From NCBI GenBank assembly GCA_017985935.1, contig JAGNWT010000014.1, positions 1 to 59,024 on the forward strand: a stretch of 59,024 nucleotides of DNA, written 5' to 3'. The stretch comes from Anaerolineales bacterium (GTDB taxonomy: Bacteria; Chloroflexota; Anaerolineae; Anaerolineales; Villigracilaceae). Positions within the stretch are counted from its first letter, which is position 1. Every line of letters starts with the position of its first letter. Below the pieces are notes generated by a model. That model saw only the letters and a list, made by a program, of their open reading frames with translations. It ran no database searches and was not told the DNA's origin. The translations under genes and the position numbers were made by a program. This document shows, one piece after another, positions 50,210 to 58,912 of this stretch.

Positions 50210-53163
50210 TGGCAGAGATTAAGTGTCCTGTATGCGGCGAAAAGAATCCCGCAGAGTTGGAATTCTGTCAGGCTTGCCGATCTTCCCTGCGCCCATCCTC
50301 AGGGACAGAGATCGGTTTCAAACCCGGTCAGGCTCCCACGAAAAAGACCACAGCAGATCTTGAGCCAGTGCTTCCGCAATGGTTGAGAGATGCGCGTGAT
50401 ACCGCTCGTTCCACCATGAAGGAAGAATCCACCGAGCCCATCCGCCCGGCTCAGGAAACTCCTCGCATACCTCCTTCTTCTGCTCCCAACGATCTGTTGG
50501 CAGGACTGCAGGCGCAATCGCAGGGAGATGATGAAGAGGAAGTGCCCGACTGGCTGGCAAGCATTACCGGCGCTGGTACTTCATCGAAAAAGCCCAAGGA
50601 AGATGCTGGTGATGCGGGTTGGATGGATCTTGGGGTTCCCAAAGATTCCGCATCTGAGTCTGATGCTCCGTCATGGCTTGCAAGCCTTTCTCCATTACAG
50701 GAGTCAACTCCCGAAGAAAATGAGTTGACAGCCTGGATGCGCGAGTCAAGTGAGGCGACTCCCCCGCAAACGCCCAACGCCGATACCAATGACTGGTTAA
50801 GGCAGATGGCTGTGGATAGCAGTTTTAGTTCTGACCCTGAACCTGGCGAATCTTTTGATGCTCCGCCGGTGATCTCTGACACACCCGATTGGCTCAAGCA
50901 AATGGCTGCAGATGTGGATGCAAAGAAGGAAGAGCAGCAGCCCTCTTTTGCTCCAACGCCTTTTGATACATCCGATACGCCTGACTGGTTGAAACAAATG
51001 ACCGCGGATGAAGGCGTCAGCTCTTTTACTTTCCCTCCCACAGATTCGTCTGATACGCCAGATTGGCTGAAGCCGATGGCGGCGGACGTATCTGCTCAAA
51101 ATAACGATACCCCCTTCCCTGCCGAACCCGCAGAAACTTCTGACGCACCCGATTGGTTCAAGCAGATGTCCGCAGCGGATAACGAAACGCAGGACATCGG
51201 TGAGGTGTTCAATGCGACTCCGGTCGCGTCGGATGCGCCGGATTGGCTGAGTAAATTTTCTCAGGATGAAGTTGCGCCCATCGACAAGGGTGTGTCTGAT
51301 CCGTCCTCTGCCATTACACCTGACGCGATGGATTGGTTGGGGGCGCTTGATCAGCCGGAGACTCAACAACCTCAAAGCGTTGAGTCTGCAGTTTTTACCG
51401 AGCCAGTTGACCTTGAGTCTGACACGCCTGATTCATCATCCGCTGCTTCTTTGGATTGGCTGAAAGGGCTTGAGCCTGCTGCTCCCGCCGCTTCAGCATC
51501 CACAGAAGAGTTGGATTGGTTGAAGGGACTCCAGCAGACAGATACGGGCAGCGGTCAGCCTGCGCAGTCAGATGTTCCGGTTTGGCTTTCAGATGTTGCG
51601 CCGACCGATCCAACCTCAAAAGAAGAAAGTTTCCCCAACCCATTTGCAAGGGAAGATGTTGAACTGGGCGATGTGCCGGGTTGGTTAAAAGCAGTTGCGC
51701 CAAGCTCCTCCATATTTGGAGAGTCTTCCGACGAACCCGCCGCAGAAACTTCTCCGGCATCCGATTCTTCTTCAGATTGGCTCAATGCTTTCAGAGCCAT
51801 GGATGATGCCAAGCCTCCGGTGTTCGAAGCGGGTGATGCGGTTCCGCCGGCTTTTGTCTCTGAGATCGGACCGGGCGAAAACAATGTGGATGAGCTTTTC
51901 ACCGATATGCCTGATTGGCTTTCCAGTTCGGTGGATGTGCCTGCTTCCTCAACTCCGATAACTTCTCCTTCATCAAATACCTCGAATGTCGATAATCTTG
52001 AAGCGGGCGAACTCCCTTCATGGGTGCAGGCAATGCGCCCCGTGGACGCCGGCGATACACAGCTTTCCTCCTCTGCGCTTGCCGCTGACCAATCGATCGA
52101 GACCCGCGGTGCGTTGGCCGGTTTGATGGGCGTTCTGCCTGCCGCGCCGAACTATGCGCCGACCAGCAAGCCCAAGGCGTACTCGATCAAGCTGCAAGCG
52201 AATGACGAACAGCAGGTGCACGCCGCTCTTCTGGAGCAGATCGTTTCCGCAGAGACCGAGCCTGTGCCGATCGCGTCATTTACAGCGCTGCGTTCCTCGC
52301 GTAGTTTGCGTTGGGCTCTTGCCTTCCTGCTCTTTGTGGGAATTCTTTCCGTGTTGACATTAGGTACCCAGTTCTTCTCCATGCCGGTCGGTAAGACCAT
52401 CGAGATCGACAGCGCACAGCGCGTAGCGCAATCCATTCCTGAGGGCGCGCCGGTATTGGTAGTCTTTGATTACGAACCGGCCCGCGTTGGAGAAATGGAA
52501 TCTGCTGCCGCTCCTTTCTTCGATGAAATGATCCTGTTGCGCCACCCGCGCCTGGCCTTTATCTCCACCAATGAGACCGGAGCAAGCCTTGCCGAGCGGT
52601 TCATGTCTGGACCTTTGGCCGGGCACGGTTATCAAAACGGAGAGCGATACCTGAACCTCGGGTATCTGCCTGGAGGTTCGGTGGGCATCAATTCATTCGC
52701 CCTTAACCCGGCGCAGGCCGCTCCATACGCTTTTGGTCAAAGCACTGAAATCATGAATCTCACACTCACTTCTGCCTGGGCGCAGCCTCCATTGGCGGGG
52801 GTTACATCGCTTTCGCAGTTTTCGGCTTTTATCATCATTACCGATAACGCAGATTCCGCCCGAGCCTGGATCGAGCAGACCACCCCGGCTCGCGGACAAA
52901 TTCCCCTGGTCGTTATTTCCAGCGCGCAAGCCGCGCCGATGCTCCAACCTTATTACGCTTCAAAGCAGATCTCCGGTCTGGTGGGCGGGTTGTATGGCGG
53001 TGCGATGTACAAGCAGAACAGCAACCTCGCCGGCTCGGCGCGTACCTATTGGGACGCGTTCAGCATTGGCATGTTACTGGCCATGGCGCTGATCCTCGGA
53101 GGCGGGTTATGGAATTTGGCATTAGGTCTGCGCGACCGCGCAGCAGCGAGGAAGGCGGAGTAA
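50209..53163 (+). CDS. Zinc-ribbon membrane protein with about 18 DWL motifs
   Basis: 984 residues. An N-terminal zinc ribbon has Cys6, Cys9, Cys20, Cys23 (CPVC...CQAC). From about residue 55 to 610 lies an acidic, Ser/Pro/Thr-rich, disordered-looking arm holding about 18 short '(D)xPDWLxxM'-type motifs at intervals of roughly 15-50 residues. Two membrane helices (about 699-720 and 953-974) flank a folded domain (about 725-945). The arm is therefore probably cytoplasmic and the folded domain outside. It is a likely scaffold that binds many copies of one partner. The partner is unknown. Confidence 0.8.
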   Translation: MAEIKCPVCGEKNPAELEFCQACRSSLRPSSGTEIGFKPGQAPTKKTTADLEPVLPQWLRDARDTARSTMKEESTEPIRPAQETPRIPPSSAPNDLLAGLQAQSQGDDEEEVPDWLASITGAGTSSKKPKEDAGDAGWMDLGVPKDSASESDAPSWLASLSPLQESTPEENELTAWMRESSEATPPQTPNADTNDWLRQMAVDSSFSSDPEPGESFDAPPVISDTPDWLKQMAADVDAKKEEQQPSFAPTPFDTSDTPDWLKQMTADEGVSSFTFPPTDSSDTPDWLKPMAADVSAQNNDTPFPAEPAETSDAPDWFKQMSAADNETQDIGEVFNATPVASDAPDWLSKFSQDEVAPIDKGVSDPSSAITPDAMDWLGALDQPETQQPQSVESAVFTEPVDLESDTPDSSSAASLDWLKGLEPAAPAASASTEELDWLKGLQQTDTGSGQPAQSDVPVWLSDVAPTDPTSKEESFPNPFAREDVELGDVPGWLKAVAPSSSIFGESSDEPAAETSPASDSSSDWLNAFRAMDDAKPPVFEAGDAVPPAFVSEIGPGENNVDELFTDMPDWLSSSVDVPASSTPITSPSSNTSNVDNLEAGELPSWVQAMRPVDAGDTQLSSSALAADQSIETRGALAGLMGVLPAAPNYAPTSKPKAYSIKLQANDEQQVHAALLEQIVSAETEPVPIASFTALRSSRSLRWALAFLLFVGILSVLTLGTQFFSMPVGKTIEIDSAQRVAQSIPEGAPVLVVFDYEPARVGEMESAAAPFFDEMILLRHPRLAFISTNETGASLAERFMSGPLAGHGYQNGERYLNLGYLPGGSVGINSFALNPAQAAPYAFGQSTEIMNLTLTSAWAQPPLAGVTSLSQFSAFIIITDNADSARAWIEQTTPARGQIPLVVISSAQAAPMLQPYYASKQISGLVGGLYGGAMYKQNSNLAGSARTYWDAFSIGMLLAMALILGGGLWNLALGLRDRAAARKAE
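50359..52040 (+). repeat. Coding array of degenerate DWL motifs
   Basis: Centres near residues 58, 115, 156, 176, 196, 228, 260, 286, 316, 346, 376, 417, 437, 459, 492, 524, 570 and 605. The best-conserved copies (residues 225-320) read TPDWLKQM or nearly so. DNA identity between copies is low outside the core, which points to selection on the peptide rather than recent tandem duplication. Confidence 0.8.
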
Positions 53164-53166
53164 CAC

Positions 53167-53859
53167 ATGGTCATTCCTCTTGATCTGATCACGGGCGCCA
53201 TCAGCTTTTTGTTCACTTTGTTCATCTTGAGCTATGTGCTTGGCGATAACCCGCTCTTTCGCATTGGGACTTATATTTTCGTTGGCACCTCTGCAGGGTA
53301 CATTGCCGCGGTCGCCTGGTGGCAGGTGCTTTGGCCGAAATTGATCCAGCCATTGATCTCTACTTCAGTGCCCATGACAGACAAAGGTCTGTTGCTTGTG
53401 CCGTTGTTCGGCTCGTTGTTGATCCTCATGAAGATCTCGCCCCGCCTGACCGGCATGGGGCGCATCGTGATGGCTTTCCTGGTTGGGGTTGGCGCAGCCA
53501 CTACTGTAGCCGGCGCCCTGGCAGGTACGCTTCTGCCTCAGACCTTTGGCACCATCAACGCCTTCGACATGTCTTCTGTGCAGGGCAAGGATGCGAGCTA
53601 TTTCATCGAAGCCGTTGTCAACGCGGCGGTCATTCTGGCCGGGACGGTCTTCGCGCTGTCCTACTTCCATTTTGGCGCCCGCCCCAAAGCAGACGGGACC
53701 ATGCGCCGCATGGGGTTGATCGAAATTTCTGCCTGGTTCGGAAAGATCTTCATTGGCATTACTTTAGGTGCGGTCTTTGCGGGTGTGTATGCCGCCGCGC
53801 TGACCGCCATGATCGAACGGCTTTCGTCGCTTATTAACTTCATTGGGAAATTTCTGTAA
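53167..53859 (+). CDS. Second polytopic membrane protein of the unknown operon
   Basis: 230 residues with about six or seven helices (about 7-26, 35-55, 75-88, 100-120, 150-168, 190-213). It has a Gly/Ala-rich style and no catalytic motif that I can identify. It follows the DWL scaffold by 3 bases. The family is not recognised. Confidence 0.72.
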   Translation: MVIPLDLITGAISFLFTLFILSYVLGDNPLFRIGTYIFVGTSAGYIAAVAWWQVLWPKLIQPLISTSVPMTDKGLLLVPLFGSLLILMKISPRLTGMGRIVMAFLVGVGAATTVAGALAGTLLPQTFGTINAFDMSSVQGKDASYFIEAVVNAAVILAGTVFALSYFHFGARPKADGTMRRMGLIEISAWFGKIFIGITLGAVFAGVYAAALTAMIERLSSLINFIGKFL

Positions 53860-53861
53860 AT

Positions 53862-55619
53862 ATGCCTACCTCACTGGTTGAAGGTAATTCTCTGCTTGCT
53901 GTGGATGTTGGTGCTTCGAGCACGCGCGCGGTGATGTTCGATGTGGTCGAAGGCGAATATCGCTTTGTGGCCTCGGGTTCTGCGACCTCCACAGCTGAAG
54001 CTCCGTTCAAGGATGTGATCGAAGGCGTTCGTAAAGCCATTGAGAACCTGCAATTGCTTTTGGGGAAGCAGCTGCTGGATGGTTCGCGCGACCTGATCAC
54101 GCCGAGTCAGTCCAACGGTACTGGCGTCGATTCGTTGGTCGTCACCCTGTCTGCCGGGCCGTCCATCCGCACTGTGGTGGTTGGGCTGCTCAAGGATGTG
54201 TCGCTTGAAAGCGCGCGCAGGCTGGCCGAATCAACCTATTCCCGGGTGGTTGAAACCATCGGCTTGAACGACCGCCGCAAACCCGAACAGCAGATCGATG
54301 CGATCCTGCGCGCCCGTCCAGATTTGATCGTCATCACCGGCGGAACGGATGGCGGCGCATCCCGTTCGATCAAAAAACTGCTTGAACCAATTGGTCTTGC
54401 AAGCTTCCTGATGCCGGAAGAAAAACGACCGGCCATATTGTTCGCTGGCAACCAACTCATGGAAGAAACGGTCCGGGGGCTGATCGGCGCCCAGACCTCA
54501 TCCCTTCACTTCAGCCCAAATGTGCGTCCCTCGCTTGAAACCGAAGACCTCGAACCCGCTCAACGCGAACTCGCAAGGATCTTTGTGAACATCCGCAAGG
54601 GACAGGTCAAAGGGGTTGAAGCGCTCGATATCTGGTCTGGCGGGCACATCCTGCCGACAGGCTATGCCACCGGGCGCATGGTGCGCTTCCTCGCGAAAGC
54701 CTACGGAACTACCAAGGGCATTTTGAGCGTGGACATGGGCGCGTCGGCCACGGTCATTTCGGCCGGCTTCAAGGGCAAATCCACTCTCAACATCTTCCCC
54801 CAGTTTGGGTTGGGCGAAAACCTCACGGGTCTGCTCAACTACACAACATTAGACGACATTCTGCGCTGGTCCGCTTTGGATATTTCGTCCGGCGTGCTGC
54901 GCGATTATCTGTATCAGAAATCCCTGTATCCATCGGCGATCTCTGCCACCAAGGAAGACCTGTCCATGTCTCAGGCGATCGCGCGACAGGCGCTCTACCT
55001 CGCGATGCAATCGGCTCGCCGCGACTTTCCACGGAACATCGTGAATATCAAGCCCAATCTGACTCCGCTCTTTGACCCGATCATCGCGAGCGGCGGAGCA
55101 TTGAGCGACGCGTCACGCTCCGGTCAGGGCTTGCTCCTGCTTCTTGATGCGATCCAGCCGGTGGGGGTGAGTTCGGTCATTCTCGATCAGAACAACCTGC
55201 TGCCCTTGTTGGGTGCGGCAGCTTCACAAAATAATATCCTGCCCGTGCAGGTTCTTGAGTCTGGTGCCTTCCTCAGTGTGGGGACTTTGGTTGCGCCTGT
55301 GGTCACTGCCAATTACGGCGTTTCCATTTTGCGTGCCAAGCTTACCTATCAGAACGGTTCTGAAGCCCGCGTGGATCTGAAATATGGCAGCATCGAGACC
55401 CTGCCTTTGTCCAGCGGCGAGACAGGCACATTAACCATTCAATGTCTGCATGGGGCGGATATTGGTTTCGGCCCGGGACGGGGCGGCACAACCACCGTCA
55501 CCGGCGGCGCGCATGGCATCGTATTCGATGGCCGTGGACGGCCGCTTGTCCTCCCGGCTGATGGCGTCCGTCGTCGTGAGTTGATCAAGAAGTGGTCCTG
55601 GACCCTGGGAGGCGAGTAG
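53862..55619 (+). CDS. GlmL/MutL-family ASKHA ATPase-like protein
   Basis: 585 residues. It has two actin-like phosphate motifs, 'LLAVDVGASSTRAVMFDVVEG' (about 10-30) and 'GILSVDMGASATVISAG' (about 287-303). An adenosine-type segment is 'PLFDPIIASGGAL' (about 403-415), and there is a beta-rich C-terminal domain (about 455-575). It matches the MutL/GlmL family found beside B12-dependent glutamate mutases, but no mutase gene is present here. The ATP-driven role here is unknown; PilM- or FtsA-like filament behaviour is a speculative option. Confidence 0.82.
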   Translation: MPTSLVEGNSLLAVDVGASSTRAVMFDVVEGEYRFVASGSATSTAEAPFKDVIEGVRKAIENLQLLLGKQLLDGSRDLITPSQSNGTGVDSLVVTLSAGPSIRTVVVGLLKDVSLESARRLAESTYSRVVETIGLNDRRKPEQQIDAILRARPDLIVITGGTDGGASRSIKKLLEPIGLASFLMPEEKRPAILFAGNQLMEETVRGLIGAQTSSLHFSPNVRPSLETEDLEPAQRELARIFVNIRKGQVKGVEALDIWSGGHILPTGYATGRMVRFLAKAYGTTKGILSVDMGASATVISAGFKGKSTLNIFPQFGLGENLTGLLNYTTLDDILRWSALDISSGVLRDYLYQKSLYPSAISATKEDLSMSQAIARQALYLAMQSARRDFPRNIVNIKPNLTPLFDPIIASGGALSDASRSGQGLLLLLDAIQPVGVSSVILDQNNLLPLLGAAASQNNILPVQVLESGAFLSVGTLVAPVVTANYGVSILRAKLTYQNGSEARVDLKYGSIETLPLSSGETGTLTIQCLHGADIGFGPGRGGTTTVTGGAHGIVFDGRGRPLVLPADGVRRRELIKKWSWTLGGE

Positions 55620-55621
55620 AA

Positions 55622-56677
55622 ATGCAAGCGCCTGTTAATCACATTGTTGGACTCACTTCCATTATTCGCGAAAGACAGCTTCCGATCGCCGGCACCGTGC
55701 ATGCCCGCATGAATCAAAAGGTGAGCGCTGGCGACATCGTGGCTGAAACCAGTTGGGCGCGCGAGCATATTCTGCTTGACGTTGCTCGCATCCTGCGCAT
55801 CAGCGCAGACGCGGCAGATAAGCTCATCAAATGCAGTCTTGATGACCACGTCTCAGCTGGGACGGAGATCGCCGTGGGGAAGGGGCTTTTCCCGCGCAGT
55901 GTAAATGCCCCTCGTGACGGCCGTGTCATGGCGGTTGGCGGCGGGCAGGTCCTTTTAGAGGTCGGTGCGACCAAGATCGAACTTCGCGCAGGGATCCCGG
56001 GTACGGTGATCGAAGTGATTCCAAATCGCGGGGTTGTGATCCAGGCTGCCGGTTCATTGATCCAGGGTGTTTGGGGAAATGGACGGGTGGATTCTGGCAC
56101 CCTTGTTAACATCGCAGAAAAGCCCGATGGCGTCCTTGCCTCGGCTCGTTTGGATGTGAGCCTGCGAGGCGCTGTCCTTCTAGCAGGCATGGTCAAGGAT
56201 GCGGAAGTGCTGGAAGCCGCCGCGGAACTTCCCGTGCGCGGATTGATCCTCTCCAGCATTTATCCGTCGCTGCTGCCGGTGGCGCGCGAGATGCGCTACC
56301 CGATCATGGTCACCGACGGCTTCGGAACATTACCAATGAATTCTGCGGCCTACAAACTTTTGAGCACCAACGCCAAACGTGATGTGACCGTGAATGCCGA
56401 AGTTTTCGACCGCTACAGCGGCGCCCGCCCTGAAGTGATCATTCCCCTGCCGGTCAATTCAGACCCGCCTCCAGCCAGTGAAGTGGAAACCTTTGCACCC
56501 GGTCTGCAAGTGCGGATCCGTCGCCCGCCCGCCATGGGGATGATCGGGTCGATCACTGCGATCAAGCAGGGACTGGTCACTCTTCCCAGCGGGCTGCGCG
56601 CCTTTGCCGCCGATGTGAAACTCGAGAATGGCGAAACCGTGCTCGTGCCTCTCGCAAACCTTGAAGTTGTGGGATAA
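55622..56677 (+). CDS. Barrel-sandwich-type protein of the unknown operon
   Basis: 351 residues. The first half has two repeated strands-turn units like biotinyl/lipoyl or RnfC hybrid motifs ('GTVHARMNQKVSAGDIVAET', 'CSLDDHVSAGTEIAVGKGLFPRSVNAPRDGRVMAVGGGQVLLEVG'). The second half ends with a KOW-like segment 'AMGMIGSITAIKQGLVTLPSGLRAFAADVKLENGETVLVPLANLEVV'. No signal peptide, no helix. GGAGG lies before the ATG. It is the last gene of the operon and probably a GlmL partner. Confidence 0.7.
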   Translation: MQAPVNHIVGLTSIIRERQLPIAGTVHARMNQKVSAGDIVAETSWAREHILLDVARILRISADAADKLIKCSLDDHVSAGTEIAVGKGLFPRSVNAPRDGRVMAVGGGQVLLEVGATKIELRAGIPGTVIEVIPNRGVVIQAAGSLIQGVWGNGRVDSGTLVNIAEKPDGVLASARLDVSLRGAVLLAGMVKDAEVLEAAAELPVRGLILSSIYPSLLPVAREMRYPIMVTDGFGTLPMNSAAYKLLSTNAKRDVTVNAEVFDRYSGARPEVIIPLPVNSDPPPASEVETFAPGLQVRIRRPPAMGMIGSITAIKQGLVTLPSGLRAFAADVKLENGETVLVPLANLEVVG

Positions 56678-56789
56678 TATTCAAAATATTTCATCCCAAT
56701 TGATGGATGTAAAAAAATAGTTCGGCAGGGCAATTTGAACGACCGATCTTCCCTGCGGTGACAATCACAAAAAAACAGGAGAGTGCTCC

Positions 56790-57395
56790 ATGTCTTTCGA
56801 TGAAACCAATTTCGATACGCCCGATGGCGATGCCCCCCTTCCAGAGGAATCCAACAACAACCGCACCTTCATGATCGCGGTCGGGATTCTCGGCGGGGTC
56901 ATCCTGATCTCGATCGCCTGCCTCGTGGGTGTATATCTCTTCGGTTTGCGAAACCGGACTGCGGCTGTTCCTGCTGCGGATATCACCGCCACAGCAAATG
57001 CTGCCAACGCATTCATCAATCAAGCGTTGACCTCCACCGCCAGCGCGGCCATTTTGCCGACCGCCACATCCTCGCCGGTGCCGACCGCCGTGGTGAGTAT
57101 TCCCACCAGCACCATTACGCCTGATCCCGCCCTGCTGACTTCAGAAGCGGCCGGACCCGCTGCCGGCGCAGACGGCACTCCCGCCGCCGCGACCGCAACG
57201 GTCGGTGCCGCCCTGACAAAGGCTGCCGCAGCCCAATTAACAGTCATCCCGACAACGACAGCCCTCTCCGCTTTGCCCAATGGCGGTTTCGCTGACGACA
57301 TTGGTTTGCCCGGCTTCGTTGTGATGGGACTCGCTTTTGTGATCGTGATCTTGCTGGCTCGCAGACTTCGTACCGCTCCATCTTTGAGCAGATAA
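56790..57395 (+). CDS. Membrane/surface protein with LPxxG-like C-terminal sorting signal
   Basis: 201 residues. One helix at about 27-50 is followed by a long Ala/Thr/Pro/Ser linker (about 55-160). The C-terminus is 'LPNGGFADDIGLPG', then a hydrophobic helix (about 176-190) and basic residues (ARRLRTA), the layout of a sortase-type signal with a variant motif. It may be anchored to the wall or simply span the membrane twice. AGGAGA precedes the ATG. It is 112 bases after the operon and may be separate. Confidence 0.7.
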   Translation: MSFDETNFDTPDGDAPLPEESNNNRTFMIAVGILGGVILISIACLVGVYLFGLRNRTAAVPAADITATANAANAFINQALTSTASAAILPTATSSPVPTAVVSIPTSTITPDPALLTSEAAGPAAGADGTPAAATATVGAALTKAAAAQLTVIPTTTALSALPNGGFADDIGLPGFVVMGLAFVIVILLARRLRTAPSLSR

Positions 57396-57412
57396 TTGTC
57401 CTTCAGAAAAGC

Positions 57413-57449
57413 AACGGGACGGCGATTTCGCCGTCCCGTTTTTTTATTT
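57413..57449. terminator. Terminator between the surface protein and phosphohexomutase genes
   Basis: A 13-bp GC-rich palindrome (57413-57425 with 57428-57440) followed by T7. It lies between convergent genes. Confidence 0.9.
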
Positions 57450-57463
57450 AATCTGCCCGGTCT

Positions 57464-58912
57464 TTACACTGCGCTCTCAGCGACCGTTTTTCCATAAGCC
57501 ATCAGAGATTTGACCATCTCCGAAGTCCTGCCTTCCACATAAACCCTCAGAACAGGTTCTGTGCCCGAAGGGCGGATCAACAACCAGGAGTCGTCTGACA
57601 TGATGTATTTCACGCCGTCCTGCTGGCTGACTTCGATCACTTTCTCGCCGCCGATCTCGGCCGGCGCTTTCTTGGTCAGGAAATCGGTCATCTCTGCCTT
57701 GGCAACGGGGCGGCTCAAGCGCAGGTCCACACGCTCGTATAGGGCCGGGCCGACATCGTTGAGCAGGTCTTCCACCATGTCGTGCAGAGATTTTTTCGCT
57801 TCAGCGATCATTTCCACGATCAGCAATCCCATGATCGGACCGTCACCTTCAGGGATGTGCCCCTTGAAGGAAATGCCGCCTGATTCCTCGCCGCCGATCA
57901 GCACATCCTCTTTCATCATGTAGTCCGCGATGTGATTAAAACCCACAGGGGTTTCATATAACTTCAAGCCGTAACGCTTTGCCAGGCGGTCGATCATGCG
58001 GGTGGTCGAAACAGTTCTGACGACCGCGCCGGACCATCCGCGTTTTTCCACCAGATATTTCAAGGCCAATGCCATGATCTTGTGCGGGTCAACAAAGTTG
58101 CCGCGCTCATCCATCGCGCCAATGCGGTCTGCGTCGCCGTCTGTGACCACGCCGAAGTTGCCCATGCCCGAGCTGACCGCGCTGGCCAGCGGACCGAGAT
58201 ATTTGGCGATCGGTTCGGGATGAACTCCGCCAAAGCCGGGGTTCATCTCTCCGCGGATCTCTGCGATCTCGCAGCCTGTTCCCTGTAAAAAGGATTTGAT
58301 CACCCCGCGCCCGGAACCGTACATCGCATCCACCACGAATCGCTGCGGATTGTCCGCGATGATGTCTGTGCGGATCAGTTTGTGCAAGTGTTCAAAGTAG
58401 GCCGGCAATGGGTTGAACTTCTGGATCAAGCCCGCATCGCGCGCTTTTTTGAAATCCATCAGGTTGGGACCGCGTGCCTGATTTTCATTATCGTTGATGT
58501 AAACCTCAACGCGGCGGCATTGCTCTGAAAGCGCTGAACCGCCAAAAGCTCCCTTAAGTTTCAGCCCGTTGTACCGCGGCGCGTTGTGCGAGGCAGTGAT
58601 CATGATGCCTGCAATGGCATTATTGTTCTTGACCGCAAAGGATATGGCTGGGGTTGGCGAATCAGACTGCGCCAAAAGAACGGTGAATCCGTTCGCGGCG
58701 AGCACGCGCGCCACTTCGCCCGCGAACCGGTCGGAAAGGAAGCGCGTATCGTAGCCGACCACGATCTTGTGCTGGTCCACATGCGGGGATTTGTCCCAAT
58801 GCTCCGATGCCACTGCATCCGCGATGGCCTGTGAGACCATGCGTAAATTGCTAAATGTAAACGTGTCTGAAATGACGGCGCGCCAGCCGTCGGTGCCGAA
58901 ATGAATGGGCAT
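57464..58912 (-). CDS. Phosphoglucomutase/phosphomannomutase family protein
   Basis: 482 residues. The catalytic serine loop is 'ITASHNAPRYNGLK' (Ser about 108), the metal loop is 'VVTDGDADRI', the sugar loop is 'GGEESGGI', and the phosphate loop is 'RPSGTEPVLRVYVE'. It interconverts hexose 1- and 6-phosphates in the cytoplasm. It would supply glucose-1-phosphate to glgC or use the product of the GH13_18 phosphorylase. The specificity for glucose versus mannose is not clear. GGAGAAAG lies before the ATG. Confidence 0.96.
   Translation of the reverse strand: MPIHFGTDGWRAVISDTFTFSNLRMVSQAIADAVASEHWDKSPHVDQHKIVVGYDTRFLSDRFAGEVARVLAANGFTVLLAQSDSPTPAISFAVKNNNAIAGIMITASHNAPRYNGLKLKGAFGGSALSEQCRRVEVYINDNENQARGPNLMDFKKARDAGLIQKFNPLPAYFEHLHKLIRTDIIADNPQRFVVDAMYGSGRGVIKSFLQGTGCEIAEIRGEMNPGFGGVHPEPIAKYLGPLASAVSSGMGNFGVVTDGDADRIGAMDERGNFVDPHKIMALALKYLVEKRGWSGAVVRTVSTTRMIDRLAKRYGLKLYETPVGFNHIADYMMKEDVLIGGEESGGISFKGHIPEGDGPIMGLLIVEMIAEAKKSLHDMVEDLLNDVGPALYERVDLRLSRPVAKAEMTDFLTKKAPAEIGGEKVIEVSQQDGVKYIMSDDSWLLIRPSGTEPVLRVYVEGRTSEMVKSLMAYGKTVAESAV

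Noticed and set aside
50359..52040. DWL region as a recent DNA tandem duplication
   Set aside because: Spacer lengths and codons differ strongly between copies; only the short peptide core is shared.
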